A stretch of 64,000 nucleotides of DNA from Anaerobacillus alkalidiazotrophicus (GCF_001866055.1 NZ_MLQS01000001.1:500313-564312), one strand, 5' to 3'; counted from the first letter of the stretch, positions 20,670-32,662 are shown. Notes: generated by a model from the sequence alone, not told the origin. Numbers and translations: made by a program.

Positions 20670-21095
20670 GTGGCTAAAAAGGTTATTAAAATGGTAAAAT
20701 TACAAATTCCTGCTGGGAAAGCAAATCCAGCACCGCCAGTTGGACCTGCACTAGGTCAAGCGGGAGTAAACATTATGGGATTCTGTAAAGAATTCAATGC
20801 TCGTACTGCTGATCAAGCTGGTTTAATTATTCCGGTTGAAATTACGGTATTTGAGGACCGTTCATTTACATTCGTTACGAAAACTCCACCTGCTGCAGTA
20901 TTACTTAAAGTAGCTGCTGGTATCCAAAGCGGATCAGGTGAGCCGAATCGTAAAAAAGTAGCAACAGTAAAGCGTGATAAAGTACGCGAAATCGCGGAAA
21001 CAAAAATGCCAGACCTTAACGCAGCTAACGTAGAGTCAGCTATGCGTATGGTGGAAGGTACTGCACGCAGTATGGGAATTGTTATTGAAGACTAA
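20670..21095 (+). CDS. rplK: 50S ribosomal protein L11
   Basis: L11 forms the GTPase-associated stalk base. The 141-residue product has the conserved [20 protein letters not shown] and the C-terminal rRNA-binding domain ([25 protein letters not shown]). The GTG at 20670 gives the standard length and follows AAGGAGG; an earlier GTG at 20661 overlaps the ribosome binding site. Confidence 0.97.
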   Translation: MAKKVIKMVKLQIPAGKANPAPPVGPALGQAGVNIMGFCKEFNARTADQAGLIIPVEITVFEDRSFTFVTKTPPAAVLLKVAAGIQSGSGEPNRKKVATVKRDKVREIAETKMPDLNAANVESAMRMVEGTARSMGIVIED

Positions 21096-21123
21096 TTCTC
21101 ACGGTTTGCAAGAAGGTAATGAG

Positions 21124-21167
21124 CGAGGTTGCGGATAGGTCTATCAAAGACCTCGCAACCTTTATTT
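21124..21167 (+). terminator. Terminator-like hairpin between rplK and rplA
   Basis: AGGTTGCG / CGCAACCT (8 bp) encloses AGGTC / GACCT and is followed by TTTATTT. It lies inside an operon that is normally co-transcribed, so it may be a partial terminator. Confidence 0.6.
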
Positions 21168-21190
21168 AAGGGCAAAATTGTCCTAAAACC

Positions 21191-21291
21191 TGGATAGCTT
21201 TCTAGCTCCAGGCGCCATCGGATTGAGCACGTTAAATCGTTGATACGATCATTAGTGTGTCGCCGATAGGCGGGCGCCTTGCGCTTTTCTT
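21191..21291 (+). repeat. Dispersed repeat, copy D (shortest)
   Basis: TTTCTAGCTCCAGGCGCCAT at the left and GCGGGCGCCTTGCGCTTTTCT at the right form a long imperfect hairpin: GGCGCCATCGG pairs with CCGATAGGCGGGCGCC. The loop is short and lacks the insert of copies B and E. It sits between the rplK hairpin and the rplA ribosome binding site. Confidence 0.75.
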
Positions 21292-21337
21292 AGTGGGAGG
21301 TACTACCGCTAAAACCACAATCAAGGAGGAAATAAAA

Positions 21338-22033
21338 TTGGCTAAAAAAGGTAAAAAGTATCAAGAAGCTGCAAAGCTTGTTGATCGTACAAAAGCTTAC
21401 CCTGTAGAAGAAGCAATTGAATTAGTAAAAAAGACTTCATCAGCATCTTTTGATGAAACAGTTGAAGTTGCATTTCGTTTAGGAGTTGATCCTAAGAAAG
21501 CTGATCAACAAATTCGTGGAGCAGTTGTTCTTCCACATGGAACAGGTAAAACTCAACGTGTATTAGTATTTGCTAAAGGTGACAAAGCTAAGCAAGCAGA
21601 AGCAGCTGGAGCGGATTACGTTGGGGATGAAGATTACATTAACAAAATCCAACAAGGTTGGTTTGACTTTGATGTTGTAGTAGCTACTCCAGACATGATG
21701 GGGCAAGTAGGTAAACTTGGACGTGTATTAGGTCCTAAAGGTTTAATGCCAAACCCTAAAACTGGAACAGTTACGTTCGAAGTTGAAAAAGCTGTTAATG
21801 AGATCAAAGCAGGTAAGATTGAATATCGTGTAGATAAAGCTGGAAACATTCATGCTCCAATTGGTAAAGTTTCTTTTGATACAAATAAGTTAGTTGAAAA
21901 CTTAACTACAGTTGTAGAAACTTTAATTAAAGTTAAACCTGCAGCTGCAAAAGGAACTTACATGAAGAACATCGCTGTAGCATCAACGATGGGACCTGGT
22001 GTTAAAGTTAATGTAGCAGCCGCTACAAAATAA
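21338..22033 (+). CDS. rplA: 50S ribosomal protein L1
   Basis: L1 binds 23S rRNA at the L1 stalk and can repress its own mRNA. The 231-residue product starts [10 protein letters not shown] at TTG 21338, eight bases after AAGGAGG, and has [31 protein letters not shown], the family signature region near 120-150. Upstream in-frame codons extend into the dispersed repeat and are not credible. The intergenic distance from rplK is 242 bases. Confidence 0.96.
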   Translation: MAKKGKKYQEAAKLVDRTKAYPVEEAIELVKKTSSASFDETVEVAFRLGVDPKKADQQIRGAVVLPHGTGKTQRVLVFAKGDKAKQAEAAGADYVGDEDYINKIQQGWFDFDVVVATPDMMGQVGKLGRVLGPKGLMPNPKTGTVTFEVEKAVNEIKAGKIEYRVDKAGNIHAPIGKVSFDTNKLVENLTTVVETLIKVKPAAAKGTYMKNIAVASTMGPGVKVNVAAATK

Positions 22034-22039
22034 TTCCAG

Positions 22040-22068
22040 TTGACTCTTTTGTTTTAAATAGATATACT
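22040..22068 (+). promoter_or_regulatory. SigA-type promoter of rplJL
   Basis: TTGACT (22040-22045) and TATACT (22063-22068) with 17-base spacing, just after rplA and before the L10 leader. Confidence 0.75.
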
Positions 22069-22089
22069 AACAAATGTGAATTGAATAAT

Positions 22090-22207
22090 TCATACCGTAG
22101 ACAGTAGGTGCGCATCATTCGCTTAATTTCCTACCGAGGTTGTTAAAAGTTGATCTAATCACTATAACAATAGCCTCCGTGTGTCTCGGCATATGGGGGC
22201 TTTTCCT
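22090..22207 (+). ncRNA. L10 ribosomal protein leader with terminator
   Basis: The conserved leader elements TTTCCTACCGAGGTTG and CCTCCGTGTGTCTCGGCATA precede a terminator stem AGCCTCC / GGGGGCT with TTTT (22172-22205). In Firmicutes, L10(L12)4 binding to this leader represses rplJL. Recognition is by motif and location; boundaries are approximate. Confidence 0.8.
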
Positions 22208-22246
22208 ATAGAAAGGATCACCTCATAAAAAAACGGTATGGTTTTA

Positions 22247-22269
22247 ATACTATCAAGCTTTGATAGTAT
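22247..22269 (+). other. Perfect palindrome between the L10 leader and rplJ
   Basis: ATACTATCAA and TTGATAGTAT are 10-bp perfect arms around a 3-base centre. It is 55 bases before the rplJ start and outside the canonical L10 leader. It could be an mRNA hairpin or a DNA operator. Confidence 0.5.
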
Positions 22270-22324
22270 AAGAAACTTCGGGGTAAAACCTGGAAGTTTT
22301 CGAATAATCATAGGAGGTGTAAAT

Positions 22325-22822
22325 ATGAGCGTACGTGAACAAAAACAACAAGTAGTATCTGAGATTGCTGGAAAACTTCGTGATAGCAAAACAACAGTAG
22401 TTGTTGACTATCGTGGGTTAAACGTTGCTGAAGTAACTGAGTTACGTAAGCAATTACGTGAAGCAAATGTTGATTTTAAAGTTTACAAAAACACAATGAC
22501 ACGTCGTGCAACTGCAGAAGTAGAATTAACACAATTAGATGAAGTGTTAGTAGGACCAACTGCGATTGCTTTTAGTAGTGATGATGTTATTGCTCCAGCT
22601 AAAATTCTTAACGACTTTGCTAAAAAGCATGATGCGTTAGAAATTAAAGCAGGTGTAATCGAAGGTCAATATGCTACATTAGAAGAAGTTAAGGCACTAG
22701 CTGAACTTCCTTCAAGAGAAGGGTTACTTTCTATGTTGCTTAGCGTTCTTCAAGCTCCAATGCGTAACTTTGCATTGGCTACAAAAGCTGTTGCTGAACA
22801 AAAAGAAGAACAAGGTGCTTAA
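22325..22822 (+). CDS. rplJ: 50S ribosomal protein L10
   Basis: L10 anchors the L12 stalk. The 165-residue product has the globular domain ([32 protein letters not shown]) and the C-terminal helix that binds L12 ([22 protein letters not shown]). ATG at 22325 follows AGGAGGTG; upstream in-frame codons lie within the leader. Confidence 0.97.
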   Translation: MSVREQKQQVVSEIAGKLRDSKTTVVVDYRGLNVAEVTELRKQLREANVDFKVYKNTMTRRATAEVELTQLDEVLVGPTAIAFSSDDVIAPAKILNDFAKKHDALEIKAGVIEGQYATLEEVKALAELPSREGLLSMLLSVLQAPMRNFALATKAVAEQKEEQGA

Positions 22823-22875
22823 TCCGAGCATAACTTTAATTTAAATTTAAACTTACATTTAGGAGGAAATATAAA

Positions 22876-23238
22876 ATGAGTAAAGATCAAATCATTGAAG
22901 CGATTAAAGAAATGACAGTTTTAGAATTAAACGATCTTGTAAAAGCAATTGAAGAAGAATTTGGTGTAACTGCTGCTGCACCTGTAGCTATGGTTGGTGG
23001 CGCTGGTGCTGCTGCTGAAGCTGAGCAAACAGAATTTGATGTAATTCTTACATCTGCTGGTGCATCTAAGATCAACGTAATCAAAGTTGTTCGTGAAATC
23101 ACTGGTTTAGGATTAAAAGAAGCAAAAGCATTAGTTGATGGTGCTCCAGCTCCGCTTAAAGAAGGCGTTGCTAAAGAAGAAGCTGAAGAAGTTAAAGCTA
23201 AACTTGAAGAAGCTGGTGCTTCTGTAGAAGTTAAGTAA
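22876..23238 (+). CDS. rplL: 50S ribosomal protein L7/L12
   Basis: L12 recruits translational GTPases. The 120-residue product has the N-terminal dimerisation domain, an Ala/Gly-rich hinge (GGAGAAAEA near 37-45), and the C-terminal domain [28 protein letters not shown] precedes the ATG. A terminator follows, separating rplJL from the downstream gene. Confidence 0.97.
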   Translation: MSKDQIIEAIKEMTVLELNDLVKAIEEEFGVTAAAPVAMVGGAGAAAEAEQTEFDVILTSAGASKINVIKVVREITGLGLKEAKALVDGAPAPLKEGVAKEEAEEVKAKLEEAGASVEVK

Positions 23239-23243
23239 TAAAT

Positions 23244-23275
23244 AAAAAGCTCGCATTTATGCGGGCTTTTTATTT
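23244..23275 (+). terminator. Terminator after rplL
   Basis: AAAAAGCTCGCAT / ATGCGGGCTTTTT stem with TTTTTATTT. Confidence 0.85.
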
Positions 23276-23375
23276 GCAATTTCATAGGGTTATTTTAAAA
23301 GCAGAAAATTTGTATAGTTTTTATTTATTAAAGTAATAATGAATATTGGTGTAATAAGTAAAGGTGTGATGGATT

Positions 23376-23978
23376 TTGGCGAATCACTATTATTCGGAAA
23401 AACCGACAGTGAAAAGTTCTCGTAGAAGTTGGGAGTCGCAGCTAAGAGGAATGAAAATGTCATTTACTTCTGATGCGGGTGTGTTTTCTAAAAAAGAAGT
23501 AGATTTTGGTACACAATTACTTTTGGAAACATTTCGTTTCCCAGAAAGTATGGCTGCCATTTTGGATGTAGGATGTGGGTATGGTCCTATAGGTTTAACG
23601 TTAGCAAAAGAAAGAGCTGATTATCGTTTTGTTATGGTGGATATTAACGAAAGGGCTCTAGAGTTAACGGAACTAAATGCAAAATTAAATGGTATAAATA
23701 ATGTAACGATTAAAAAAAGTAATTTGCTTAGTGATGTAAAGGGGGATACTTTTGCTGCTGTTCTTTCAAACCCACCTATAAGAGCCGGTAAAAAAGTTGT
23801 TCACCAGTTGTTTGAGGATGCATTTGAGCAATTAGAGCATTTGGGAGAATTGTGGATCGTCATTCAGAAAAAGCAAGGAGCTCCATCTGCCATTGAAAAG
23901 TTGGAGAGCTTATTCAAAGATGTAACTGTGGAGAAGAAATCAAAAGGGTATTATATTATAAAAGCAAAAAAATATTGA
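23376..23978 (+). CDS. RsmC-like class I methyltransferase
   Basis: The 200-residue product (YbxB in B. subtilis synteny) has SAM motif I ILDVGCGYGPIGLTLAKE near 61-78 and the catalytic LSNPPIRAGKK near 130-140, the NPPxRxGK form of RsmC/RlmG rRNA guanine-N2 methyltransferases. It is a single-domain version, about half the length of E. coli RsmC. TTG start at 23376 preceded by AAAGGTG. The 16S target is inferred from the family. Confidence 0.9.
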   Translation: MANHYYSEKPTVKSSRRSWESQLRGMKMSFTSDAGVFSKKEVDFGTQLLLETFRFPESMAAILDVGCGYGPIGLTLAKERADYRFVMVDINERALELTELNAKLNGINNVTIKKSNLLSDVKGDTFAAVLSNPPIRAGKKVVHQLFEDAFEQLEHLGELWIVIQKKQGAPSAIEKLESLFKDVTVEKKSKGYYIIKAKKY

Positions 23979-24549
23979 CTTTATTTTCCGGTTGTGATAG
24001 TGTTATTTAATGCGTATGAATATCGTTTATACTAGTTTTTCTCGAAAGTCAACATGTTTTTTGAGTATAAAAAAACCATTTTATGGGCAAACTAATATAA
24101 TCTTAAATTTTCTCAATTGCTTAAGTATTTTTGTTTATTATAACACAATTTGAAGAATCAGAACGTGATTTTGTAATTTGATTTGAGCAAAAATACATAG
24201 TTGCATTTTTCGCATCCGAGAATGAACTTTTTTACAACGTGGTCTTTTGGAACAAAAGGCCTTTATGAGTTGTATTTTTTTGAGAAAACCTTTTTCTTTT
24301 TAACAAAGGAAAAAGTTGTTGTCAAAACTAAGTTTTATCCTTTAATAAAGATTTCCTTTGTTAAAGTGTTATTTTTTGAAAACTAAGATCGATACTAATG
24401 TTTGTCTATCTTCATTGTTAGCAAATGTAGGTATGTACCTAGTTTTCCTAATAGACTTGGTTTCAAAGCTAAGTATTAAAAATCATATGTATTCCATATG
24501 ATAATTATTTCATTGAAAACAAAAACGCTAGATTTAAGGGGTGAATCAG
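23979..24549. other. Long AT-rich rpoB leader region
   Basis: No gene is supported over 570 bases. Seen are an 8-bp perfect hairpin ATCATATG / CATATGAT (24482-24502), a TAGGTA / TACCTA inverted repeat (24428-24441), CTTTTTC / GAAAAAG pairing near 24294-24315, and a TTTTTTGAAAACTAAG string near 24371-24386 that resembles the rRNA boxA (TTCTTTGAAAACT). The rpoB promoter probably lies here but is not clear. Confidence 0.5.
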
Positions 24550-27500
24550 TTGACAGGTCAACTAGTTCAGTATGGACGACACCGCCAACGAAGAAGTTAC
24601 GCTAGGATTAAAGAAGTATTAGATTTACCTAATCTTATTGAAATTCAGACGGCTTCTTATCAATGGTTTCTTGATGAGGGTTTAAGAGAAATGTTTCAAG
24701 ACATCTCTCCGATTCAAGATTTTACAGGAAACTTAATTTTGGAGTTTATTGATTACAGTTTAGGTGAACCTAAATATTCTGTAGAAGAGTCGAAGGAACG
24801 TGATGTTACTTACGCTGCTCCTTTACGAGTAAAGGTACGTCTTATAAATAAAGAAACAGGAGAAGTGAAAGAACAAGAAGTCTTTATGGGTGATTTCCCT
24901 CTTATGACTGAAACAGGTACGTTCGTCATCAATGGTGCAGAACGTGTTATTGTATCACAGCTTGTTCGATCTCCGAGTGTTTACTATAGTAAGAAAATCG
25001 ATAAAAACGGTAAAAAAGGTTTTACAGCAACTGTAATTCCTAACCGTGGAGCTTGGTTAGAACTTGAAACAGATGCTAAGGATATTGTTTATGTTCGTAT
25101 AGACCGTACAAGAAAAATCCCTGTTACAGTTCTACTACGCTCCTTAGGATTCGGATCTGATCAAGAAATCATTGATCTACTTGGAGAAGATGAGTATTTA
25201 AGAAATTCATTAGATAAAGACAACACTGATAGTACGGAAAAGGCACTGCTTGAAATCTATGAGCGTCTTCGTCCTGGTGAGCCACCAACGGTAGAAAACG
25301 CTAAGAGCTTATTGGAATCCCGCTTTTTTGATCCAAAGCGTTATGATCTAGCAAATGTAGGCCGCTATAAAATTAATAAAAAGTTACACATAAAAAATCG
25401 TCTCTTCAACCAGCGTTTAGCTGAAACGTTAATTGACCCTGAAACAGGAGAAGTTTTAGCGGAAGAAGGAGTCATGATTGATCGCCGTCTTCTTGATCGC
25501 TTAATTCCTTATTTAGAAAACAATGTAGGATTTAAAAATGTATCTTTACATGGTGGCGTTATGGATGATGTTGAAGTCCCGTTACAATCAATAAAAGTTT
25601 ATGCGCCGAACAACCAAGAAGAAGATGTGGCTATTAATGTAATTGGTAACGGTAATGTTGATAATAGCATTAAAAACATTACCCCAGCTGATATCATTGC
25701 ATCAATAAACTACTTCTTTAACCTTCTTCATGGAATTGGTGATACGGATGATATTGATCATTTAGGAAATCGTCGCCTTCGTTCTGTTGGGGAATTATTA
25801 CAAAATCAGTTTAGAATTGGTTTATCAAGAATGGAACGTGTTGTTCGTGAACGAATGTCTATTCAAGATGCGAATATGATTACCCCTCAAGCGTTAATTA
25901 ATATTCGTCCGGTAATTGCTTCTATTAAAGAGTTCTTTGGTAGCTCGCAGTTATCGCAGTTCATGGATCAAACAAATCCATTGGCGGAATTAACACATAA
26001 ACGTCGTCTATCGGCGTTAGGTCCTGGTGGTTTGACTCGTGAGCGTGCTGGATTTGAAGTACGTGACGTTCACTATTCGCATTATGGGCGTATGTGTCCG
26101 ATCGAAACACCGGAAGGTCCGAATATTGGGTTAATCAACTCTTTATCCTCATTTGCGAAGGTTAATCAATTTGGGTTTATGGAAACGCCGTACCGTCGTG
26201 TTGATCCTGAAACTGGAAAGGTTACGGAACAAATTGACTACTTAACAGCAGATGAAGAAGATAACTACGTAGTTGCCCAAGCGAATGCAAAGTTAGCAGA
26301 CGATGGTTCGTTTGTCGATGATAACATTATTGCTCGTTTCCGTGGAGAAAACACAATTGTTAAGCGTGAACGTGTAGACTACATGGATGTATCACCGAAA
26401 CAAGTTGTGTCTGCAGCGACAGCTTGTATTCCGTTCTTAGAAAACGATGACTCCAACCGCGCGTTAATGGGAGCGAACATGCAACGTCAAGCTGTACCTT
26501 TATTACAACCTCAATCCCCGTTAGTTGGAACTGGGATGGAACACGTATCTGCTAAAGACTCTGGTGCAGCTGTAGTAGCTAAGTACAAAGGTGTTGTTGA
26601 GCGTGTAACAGCGAAGGAAATTCAAATTCGCCGCTTAATGGATGTAAATGGTAACGAGGTAAAAGGAGATCTTGATCGTTACAATCTTTTGAAATTTGTT
26701 CGTTCTAACCAAGGGACTTGTTATAACCAACGTCCAATTGTTAAAGAGGGTAACGTTGTTACTAAAGGAGAAATCCTTGCTGATGGACCTTCGATGGAAT
26801 TAGGAGAACTAGCTCTAGGTAGAAACGTACTTGTAGGGTTTATGACTTGGGAAGGGTACAACTACGAGGACGCGATTATCTTAAGTGAGCGCCTTGTTAA
26901 AGATGATGTATACACTTCTATTCATATTGAAGAATATGAATCAGAAGCCAGAGATACAAAACTAGGTCCAGAGGAAATTACACGTGACATTCCAAACGTT
27001 GGTGAAGATGCGCTTCGTAATTTAGATGAGCGTGGAATCATTCGTGTCGGTGCTGAAGTAAAAGATGGTGATATTCTCGTAGGTAAAGTTACACCAAAAG
27101 GGGTTACGGAACTTACTGCAGAAGAACGTTTATTACATGCTATTTTCGGAGAAAAAGCAAGGGAAGTTCGTGATACATCACTTCGAGCTCCTCATGGTGG
27201 AGATGGTATCATTTTAGATGTTAAAGTCTTCAATCGCGAAGACGGAGATGAGTTACCACCAGGTGTTAACCAACTTGTTCGTGTATATATCGTTCAAAAA
27301 CGTAAAATTCACGAGGGAGATAAAATGGCCGGTCGTCATGGTAACAAGGGTGTAATCTCAAGAATTATGCCAGAAGAAGATATGCCATATTTGCCTGATG
27401 GAACGCCAATTGATATCATGCTTAACCCACTAGGGGTACCATCGCGTATGAACATCGGACAAGTGCTTGAGCTCCATATGGGAATGGCAGCCAGACGTTT

Positions 27501-28095
27501 AGGTATTCATATTGCATCTCCTGTATTTGACGGAGCGCGTGAAGAAGACGTTTGGGGTACTCTTGCAGAAGCAGGCATGGCTAGAGACGGTAAAACTGTA
27601 CTTTATGATGGAAGAACAGGTGAACCGTTTGATAACCGTATTTCTGTTGGTATTATGTATATGATCAAGCTTGCTCACATGGTTGATGATAAACTACATG
27701 CTAGATCAACAGGTCCATACTCACTTGTAACGCAACAACCATTAGGAGGAAAAGCTCAATTTGGTGGACAGCGTTTTGGTGAGATGGAGGTGTGGGCACT
27801 AGAGGCATATGGTGCAGCATATACATTACAAGAAATTCTTACTGTGAAATCAGATGATGTAATTGGTCGTGTGAAGACATATGAAGCGATTGTTAAAGGC
27901 GAAAATGTACCAGAACCTGGTGTTCCAGAGTCATTTAAAGTATTAATAAAAGAGCTTCAAAGTTTAGGTATGGATGTCAAAATGTTGTCAAGTAATGAAG
28001 AGGAAATTGAGATGCGTGAGCTTGATGATGAAGAAGAAGATCAAACGAACGAAAAACTTAATTTGAATCTTGAAACCACTGAATCTAACGGATAA
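24550..28095 (+). CDS. rpoB: RNA polymerase beta subunit
   Basis: RpoB forms the upper jaw and active-site wall of RNA polymerase. The 1181-residue product is collinear with B. subtilis RpoB. The rifampicin region [20 protein letters not shown] reads as wild type. Motifs [14 protein letters not shown] and [20 protein letters not shown] near the C-terminus are intact. TTG at 24550 gives the standard [15 protein letters not shown] start with AAGGGG upstream; GTG at 24541 overlaps that site. Confidence 0.98.
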   Translation: MTGQLVQYGRHRQRRSYARIKEVLDLPNLIEIQTASYQWFLDEGLREMFQDISPIQDFTGNLILEFIDYSLGEPKYSVEESKERDVTYAAPLRVKVRLINKETGEVKEQEVFMGDFPLMTETGTFVINGAERVIVSQLVRSPSVYYSKKIDKNGKKGFTATVIPNRGAWLELETDAKDIVYVRIDRTRKIPVTVLLRSLGFGSDQEIIDLLGEDEYLRNSLDKDNTDSTEKALLEIYERLRPGEPPTVENAKSLLESRFFDPKRYDLANVGRYKINKKLHIKNRLFNQRLAETLIDPETGEVLAEEGVMIDRRLLDRLIPYLENNVGFKNVSLHGGVMDDVEVPLQSIKVYAPNNQEEDVAINVIGNGNVDNSIKNITPADIIASINYFFNLLHGIGDTDDIDHLGNRRLRSVGELLQNQFRIGLSRMERVVRERMSIQDANMITPQALINIRPVIASIKEFFGSSQLSQFMDQTNPLAELTHKRRLSALGPGGLTRERAGFEVRDVHYSHYGRMCPIETPEGPNIGLINSLSSFAKVNQFGFMETPYRRVDPETGKVTEQIDYLTADEEDNYVVAQANAKLADDGSFVDDNIIARFRGENTIVKRERVDYMDVSPKQVVSAATACIPFLENDDSNRALMGANMQRQAVPLLQPQSPLVGTGMEHVSAKDSGAAVVAKYKGVVERVTAKEIQIRRLMDVNGNEVKGDLDRYNLLKFVRSNQGTCYNQRPIVKEGNVVTKGEILADGPSMELGELALGRNVLVGFMTWEGYNYEDAIILSERLVKDDVYTSIHIEEYESEARDTKLGPEEITRDIPNVGEDALRNLDERGIIRVGAEVKDGDILVGKVTPKGVTELTAEERLLHAIFGEKAREVRDTSLRAPHGGDGIILDVKVFNREDGDELPPGVNQLVRVYIVQKRKIHEGDKMAGRHGNKGVISRIMPEEDMPYLPDGTPIDIMLNPLGVPSRMNIGQVLELHMGMAARRLGIHIASPVFDGAREEDVWGTLAEAGMARDGKTVLYDGRTGEPFDNRISVGIMYMIKLAHMVDDKLHARSTGPYSLVTQQPLGGKAQFGGQRFGEMEVWALEAYGAAYTLQEILTVKSDDVIGRVKTYEAIVKGENVPEPGVPESFKVLIKELQSLGMDVKMLSSNEEEIEMRELDDEEEDQTNEKLNLNLETTESNG

Positions 28096-28131
28096 TCGTA
28101 GAACCTGAAAGTTGAAAGGGAGGTTGACCCC

Positions 28132-31100
28132 TTGATAGATGTAAACAATTTTGAATACATGAAAATTGGTCTCGCTTCGCCAAATAAAATCCGCTCGTGG
28201 TCTCGCGGAGAAGTAAAGAAGCCTGAAACAATTAACTACCGTACGTTAAAGCCAGAAAAGGATGGTCTTTTCTGTGAGAGAATCTTTGGACCTACAAAAG
28301 ACTGGGAATGTCATTGTGGGAAATATAAACGCGTTCGTTACAAAGGTGTTGTTTGTGACCGATGTGGAGTAGAAGTAACAAGAGCGAAAGTACGTCGTGA
28401 GCGGATGGGGCATATTGAGTTAGCTGCCCCTGTCTCACACATTTGGTACTTTAAAGGGATACCAAGCAGAATGGGTCTTGTTTTAGATATGTCACCAAGG
28501 TCATTAGAAGAGGTTATTTACTTTGCTTCCTACGTAGTGACTGATGCTGGTGAAACTCCTCTAGATACAAAGCAACTTCTTTCTGAAAAAGAGTATCGTA
28601 CGTATCGTGAAAAATATGGAAAAGGCTTTACAGCACAAATGGGTGCAGAGGCAATTCGTAAACTATTATCAGATATTGACCTTGAAAAAGAAGTAGATTC
28701 TTTAAAAGAGGAATTAGTTACGGCTCAAGGTCAACGTCGTACAAGAGCCATCAAACGATTAGAAGTACTGGAGGCATTTAGAAATTCAGGTAACGATCCT
28801 TCTTGGATGATACTTGATGTTCTGCCTGTAATTCCGCCAGAATTACGTCCTATGGTTCAGTTAGATGGTGGTCGTTTTGCAACGTCAGATTTAAACGATT
28901 TATATCGACGTGTAATTAATAGAAATAATCGTCTTAAGCGTTTATTAGACCTTGGGGCACCCAATATTATTGTTCAAAACGAAAAGCGTATGCTTCAAGA
29001 AGCGGTAGATGCTTTGATTGATAATGGTCGCCGTGGTAGACCGGTTACAGGTCCAGGTAATCGACCGTTAAAGTCTTTATCACATATGTTAAAGGGTAAG
29101 CAAGGACGTTTCCGCCAAAACTTACTTGGAAAACGTGTAGACTACTCAGGTCGTTCGGTAATCGTTGTAGGCCCACATCTACAAATGTATCAATGTGGTC
29201 TGCCGAAAGAAATGGCTCTAGAGTTATTTAAACCATTTGTAATGAAAGAGTTAGTAGCTCAAGGGATTGCTCATAACATTAAAAGTGCTAAGAGAAAAGT
29301 TGAGCGTGTTCAACCGGAAGTTTGGGATGTACTAGAAGAAGTAATTAGAGAGCATCCGGTTTTATTAAACCGTGCCCCAACACTTCACCGTTTAGGAATT
29401 CAGGCTTTTGAACCAACTCTAGTTGAAGGTAGAGCAATTAAGCTGCATCCGCTTGTTTGTACTGCTTATAACGCTGACTTTGACGGAGACCAAATGGCCG
29501 TTCACGTTCCTCTCTCAGCAGAAGCGCAAGCTGAAGCAAGAATTTTAATGTTGGCAGCACAAAATATCTTAAATCCTAAGGATGGTAAACCAGTTGTTAC
29601 ACCATCACAGGATATGGTATTAGGTAACTATTATCTCACATTAGAGAGAAAAGATGCTGTAGGTGAAGGTGCAATTTTTAAGGATACAAACGAGGCGTTG
29701 ATTGCCTATCAAAATGGCTATGTACATTTACACAGTCGCGTAGCTATTCCGGTCGCATCGTTAAAGAAAACAACGTTCTCAGAAGGCCAACAAGGGCAAC
29801 TATTATTGACTTCAGTTGGGAAATTAATCTTTAATGAAATTTTACCTGAAACGTTCCCATATATTAATGAGCCATCAATGACAAATCTTCAGGTAGCAAC
29901 GCCTGAAAAATACATTGTTCCTCTAAGCTCAAATGTAAAGGAAATCTTCCAGGAAAGAGACGTTGTGTCTCCGTTTAAGAAAGGTTTCTTAGGTAACGTC
30001 ATTGCAGAAGTATTTAAAATCTTTAAAATTTCTGAGACATCAAAAATGCTTGATAGAATGAAAGCATTAGGATTTAAATACTCAACAAAAGCGGGTATTA
30101 CGGTTGGTGTTGCTGATATTGTCGTATTAGCTGAAAAGAAAGAGATTTTAGCTGAAGCAGAATTAAAAGTAGACAGAGTTGTAAAACAATTCCGTCGTGG
30201 TTTAATCACGGAAGAAGAAAGATATGACCGAGTTATCTCTATTTGGAGTGCGGCAAAAGATGTTATTCAAGATAAGTTAATGGGAACGCTTGACCACTTA
30301 AACCCTATCTTTATGATGAGTGACTCTGGTGCCCGTGGTAACGCATCGAACTTTACGCAGCTTGCGGGTATGCGTGGATTAATGGCTAACCCGTCAGGTC
30401 GCATCATTGAGTTACCGATCAAATCAAGTTTCCGTGAAGGTTTAACTGTATTAGAGTACTTTATCTCTACTCACGGTGCTCGTAAGGGTCTAGCGGATAC
30501 AGCGTTAAAGACAGCTGACTCAGGTTACTTAACTCGTCGTCTAGTTGATGTGGCTCAAGATGTTATCGTTCGTGATGATGATTGTGGTACAGATAGAGGA
30601 CTTAAGGTTGCTGCTATTCGAGAAGGAACAGAGATTATAGAAAGCTTATACGATCGTCTCGTTGGTCGTGTAGTATTCAAAACGGTTCACCATCCAGAAA
30701 CAAATGAGTTAATCATTAATAAAAATGAATTGATTACAGAAGACCTTGCGAAAGAAATTGATGATGCAGGTATTGAAGAAGTAACGATTCGCTCTGCATT
30801 TACATGTGACACTAGACATGGTGTGTGTAAGGCGTGTTATGGACGTAATTTAGCGACAGGTTCTGACGTTGAAGTAGGGGAAGCTGTAGGAATTATTGCT
30901 GCCCAATCTATCGGAGAACCTGGAACACAGCTTACAATGCGTACATTCCATACAGGTGGGGTAGCAGGAGACGATATCACTCAAGGTTTACCGCGTATTC
31001 AGGAGTTATTTGAAGCGCGTAACCCTAAAGGTCAAGCGGTTATATCAGAAATCGACGGTAAAGTTATTGATGTATCAGATGCTACTGAAAAGCGTGAAGT

Positions 31101-31758
31101 TACTGTTCAAGGAGAGATTGAAACAAGAAACTATCCAATTCCTTACGGTGCTAGAATCAAAGTAACTGTTGGGCAAGAAGTGATTGCTGGTGAAGTTTTA
31201 ACAGAAGGTTCAATTGACCCTAAAGAACTATTAAAGGTTTCGGGTATTAATGGAGTACAAGAATACTTGTTACGAGAAGTTCAAAAAGTTTACCGTATGC
31301 AAGGGGTAGAGATTGGCGATAAGCACGTAGAGGTAATGGTACGTCAAATGCTTAGAAAAGTTAGAGTATTAGATGCTGGTGATACAGATGTTTTACCTGG
31401 CTCATTAATTGAGATCCCGCAATTTAATGATGCCAATAAGAAAGTTCTAATTGATGGTGGTCAACCTGCTACAGGTCGCCCAGTACTTTTAGGTATTACA
31501 AAAGCATCCTTAGAAACAGACTCATTCTTATCTGCAGCATCGTTCCAAGAAACAACACGTGTACTTACAGATGCAGCTATTAAAGGTAAACGTGACGAGT
31601 TACTAGGTCTGAAAGAAAATGTAATTATTGGTAAGTTAGTTCCTGCTGGTACAGGAATGACTCGTTACCGTAATATTGACCTTAAGCTTGAAGGCCAAGA
31701 AGACCTAATAGATCTAGAAGTAGAAGAGAATGAAAAAGAAATTGTACTTCATGACTAA
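28132..31758 (+). CDS. rpoC: RNA polymerase beta' subunit
   Basis: RpoC holds the catalytic magnesium. The 1208-residue product has the zinc-binding CHCGKYKR...CDRCG near residues 61-80, the catalytic loop [15 protein letters not shown] near 445-459, the bridge helix and trigger loop region ([36 protein letters not shown]), and a second CxnCxxC zinc cluster ([16 protein letters not shown]). TTG start with GGGAGG upstream. It lies 36 bases after rpoB. Confidence 0.98.
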   Translation: MIDVNNFEYMKIGLASPNKIRSWSRGEVKKPETINYRTLKPEKDGLFCERIFGPTKDWECHCGKYKRVRYKGVVCDRCGVEVTRAKVRRERMGHIELAAPVSHIWYFKGIPSRMGLVLDMSPRSLEEVIYFASYVVTDAGETPLDTKQLLSEKEYRTYREKYGKGFTAQMGAEAIRKLLSDIDLEKEVDSLKEELVTAQGQRRTRAIKRLEVLEAFRNSGNDPSWMILDVLPVIPPELRPMVQLDGGRFATSDLNDLYRRVINRNNRLKRLLDLGAPNIIVQNEKRMLQEAVDALIDNGRRGRPVTGPGNRPLKSLSHMLKGKQGRFRQNLLGKRVDYSGRSVIVVGPHLQMYQCGLPKEMALELFKPFVMKELVAQGIAHNIKSAKRKVERVQPEVWDVLEEVIREHPVLLNRAPTLHRLGIQAFEPTLVEGRAIKLHPLVCTAYNADFDGDQMAVHVPLSAEAQAEARILMLAAQNILNPKDGKPVVTPSQDMVLGNYYLTLERKDAVGEGAIFKDTNEALIAYQNGYVHLHSRVAIPVASLKKTTFSEGQQGQLLLTSVGKLIFNEILPETFPYINEPSMTNLQVATPEKYIVPLSSNVKEIFQERDVVSPFKKGFLGNVIAEVFKIFKISETSKMLDRMKALGFKYSTKAGITVGVADIVVLAEKKEILAEAELKVDRVVKQFRRGLITEEERYDRVISIWSAAKDVIQDKLMGTLDHLNPIFMMSDSGARGNASNFTQLAGMRGLMANPSGRIIELPIKSSFREGLTVLEYFISTHGARKGLADTALKTADSGYLTRRLVDVAQDVIVRDDDCGTDRGLKVAAIREGTEIIESLYDRLVGRVVFKTVHHPETNELIINKNELITEDLAKEIDDAGIEEVTIRSAFTCDTRHGVCKACYGRNLATGSDVEVGEAVGIIAAQSIGEPGTQLTMRTFHTGGVAGDDITQGLPRIQELFEARNPKGQAVISEIDGKVIDVSDATEKREVTVQGEIETRNYPIPYGARIKVTVGQEVIAGEVLTEGSIDPKELLKVSGINGVQEYLLREVQKVYRMQGVEIGDKHVEVMVRQMLRKVRVLDAGDTDVLPGSLIEIPQFNDANKKVLIDGGQPATGRPVLLGITKASLETDSFLSAASFQETTRVLTDAAIKGKRDELLGLKENVIIGKLVPAGTGMTRYRNIDLKLEGQEDLIDLEVEENEKEIVLHD

Positions 31759-31836
31759 GATAGGTTGACAATAGCGCGCAAGGATGATACTATGTCTAAG
31801 TGCGTCAAAGACACCTGATACTTTGGAGGATGAACA

Positions 31837-32085
31837 ATGTCTTATGAAAAAGTAGCGCAGGCTAAAGAAAAAGTAATTGGCACGAAACAAACCTTAAAAG
31901 CTTTAGAGGATGGGATTGTTAAAGAACTCTATATTGCAACGGATGCTGATTATAAAGTTATTTATAAAGCAATTGCATTAGCGGAGAAAAAGGATGTCCC
32001 TACCATAAAAGTTCAATCCATGAAAAAGCTTGGAAAAGCTTGTGGAATTGATGTTTCAGCAGCCACTGTAGCGATAATAAAGTAA
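31837..32085 (+). CDS. rplGB: L7Ae-family kink-turn RNA-binding protein (YbxF)
   Basis: The 82-residue product (KVIGTKQTLKALEDGIVKEL, VQSMKKLGKACGIDVSAATV) is the bacterial L7Ae/L30e-like protein, which binds kink-turn RNA in vitro. Its cellular target is not settled. AGGAGG precedes the ATG. It sits between rpoC and rpsL as in B. subtilis. Confidence 0.92.
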   Translation: MSYEKVAQAKEKVIGTKQTLKALEDGIVKELYIATDADYKVIYKAIALAEKKDVPTIKVQSMKKLGKACGIDVSAATVAIIK

Positions 32086-32087
32086 AT

Positions 32088-32125
32088 ACGTTTTTGCTGA
32101 AGGGATAATCCTTTGGCAAAAACGT
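32088..32125 (+). other. Inverted repeat between rplGB and rpsL
   Basis: ACGTTTTTGC / GCAAAAACGT (10 bp, perfect) encloses AAGG / CCTT, with no T-run after it. A structured intercistronic RNA or weak terminator is suggested. Confidence 0.55.
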
Positions 32126-32194
32126 TGCTTTTGGGAAAAAATGAACCACCTGGCTCAGTGGTCTTAGTAAATGTTTTAGAAAGGAGGAAAATAA

Positions 32195-32617
<423 letters not shown>

Positions 32618-32662
32618 TAGCAAACAAAAAAATATGTTTAAGTATTGAAAGGAGGGGAAATA

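Noticed and set aside
21257..21337. In-frame N-terminal extension of rplA
   Set aside because: It is encoded by the dispersed repeat; TTG at 21338 has a strong ribosome binding site and gives standard L1 length.
22887..23285. 132-codon minus-strand frame opposite rplL
   Set aside because: Antisense shadow of the Ala-rich L7/L12 gene.
24201..24386. 61-codon frame in the rpoB leader
   Set aside because: No ribosome binding site, Phe/Lys-rich composition expected from AT-rich non-coding DNA.
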